DNA from: Candidatus Poribacteria bacterium
GTDB taxonomy: Bacteria > Poribacteria > WGA-4E > PCPOR2b
Length of the DNA stretch: 5,361 nucleotides
Assembly (NCBI GenBank): GCA_027296925.1
Contig: JAPUIP010000186.1
Span: 1 to 5,361 of the forward strand
Direction: 5' to 3'
Position numbers and translations under genes: made by a program. Each line of letters starts with the position of its first letter. Positions within the stretch are counted from its first letter, which is position 1. The notes below the pieces were generated by a model. That model made no database searches. It was not told where the DNA came from and was given only the letters and a program-made list of their open reading frames with translations. Below are positions 5,224 to 5,361 of this stretch, in pieces.

Positions 5224-5361
5224 ATGCTGCCTATCATCGAAGTGCCTGAAATAATTGCAAGCAGAATGGAAAAGTATCGAGATGTCTTTTGTCGGGAAGA
5301 AGGCTTTGAGCATGTAAGCCGATACGTGACCGGGTTAATCATCAGTCCGAATAAGACTTTG
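5224..5361 (+). CDS. N-terminus of an IS701/IS4-like transposase (runs off the right edge)
   Basis: Forty-six codons are visible, in frame and open to the window end. The segment YRDVFCREEGFEHVSRYVTG, continuing LIISPNKTL, follows the start of IS701-type DDE transposases, which read roughly 'Y-x-x-L/V-F-x-x-x-x-x-F-E-x-x-x-x-Y-x-x-G-L/M-I-x-x-x-x-x-K-x-L'. The DDE catalytic residues would lie further downstream, so activity cannot be judged. The gene begins one base after the HEAT-repeat stop and uses an SD inside that gene. This is unusual for an insertion sequence, which normally has its terminal inverted repeat and some non-coding sequence ahead of the transposase. The homology call rests on a short segment; a host gene derived from a transposase is possible. 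Confidence 0.6.
   Translation, partial: MLPIIEVPEIIASRMEKYRDVFCREEGFEHVSRYVTGLIISPNKTL

Overview
The window comes from a bacterial chromosome with ordinary ATG starts and Shine-Dalgarno (SD) sites. A phytanoyl-CoA dioxygenase (PhyH) fragment, a HEAT-repeat protein, an S9 peptidase, a transposase resembling the IS701 family and short 'CGCAGAT' intergenic repeats together suggest Candidatus Poribacteria or a similar metagenome-derived lineage. That placement is inferred from gene content; there is no rRNA or other phylogenetic marker to confirm it.

Left part, minus strand (about 1-3640). Read leftwards, the order is an S9 alpha/beta-hydrolase peptidase with a beta-propeller (3372-1576), a stand-alone response-regulator receiver (1355-870), and a 3-hydroxyisobutyrate-dehydrogenase-type NAD(P)-binding oxidoreductase (788 to the left edge, C-terminus missing). 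All three point the same way. The receiver has its own extended -10 promoter, and the peptidase has a candidate TATAAT box about 260 bases upstream. The genes look like neighbours, possibly partly co-transcribed, rather than one pathway.

Middle (3373-3857). This 485-base intergenic region holds an inverted pair of CGCAGAT-type short repeats, a GC-rich hairpin, the candidate peptidase promoter on the minus strand, and an almost perfect sigma70 promoter on the plus strand (TTGACA, 17 bases, TATGAT).

Right part, plus strand (about 3698-5361). The strong promoter is followed by a roughly 130-base leader that may be structured, then a 53-55 codon fragment that looks like the N-terminus of a PhyH-family dioxygenase and stops abruptly. 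After it come a membrane-anchored HEAT-repeat protein (4110-5222) and, one base past that stop codon, the start of a gene resembling IS701/IS4-type transposases, which runs off the right edge. The dioxygenase promoter and start region now appear to serve the HEAT-repeat gene, and the transposase-like gene is placed for coupled translation behind it.

No convincing new multi-gene system is visible. The most unusual part is the plus-strand arrangement of strong promoter, truncated PhyH head, HEAT-repeat protein and tightly abutted transposase-like ORF.
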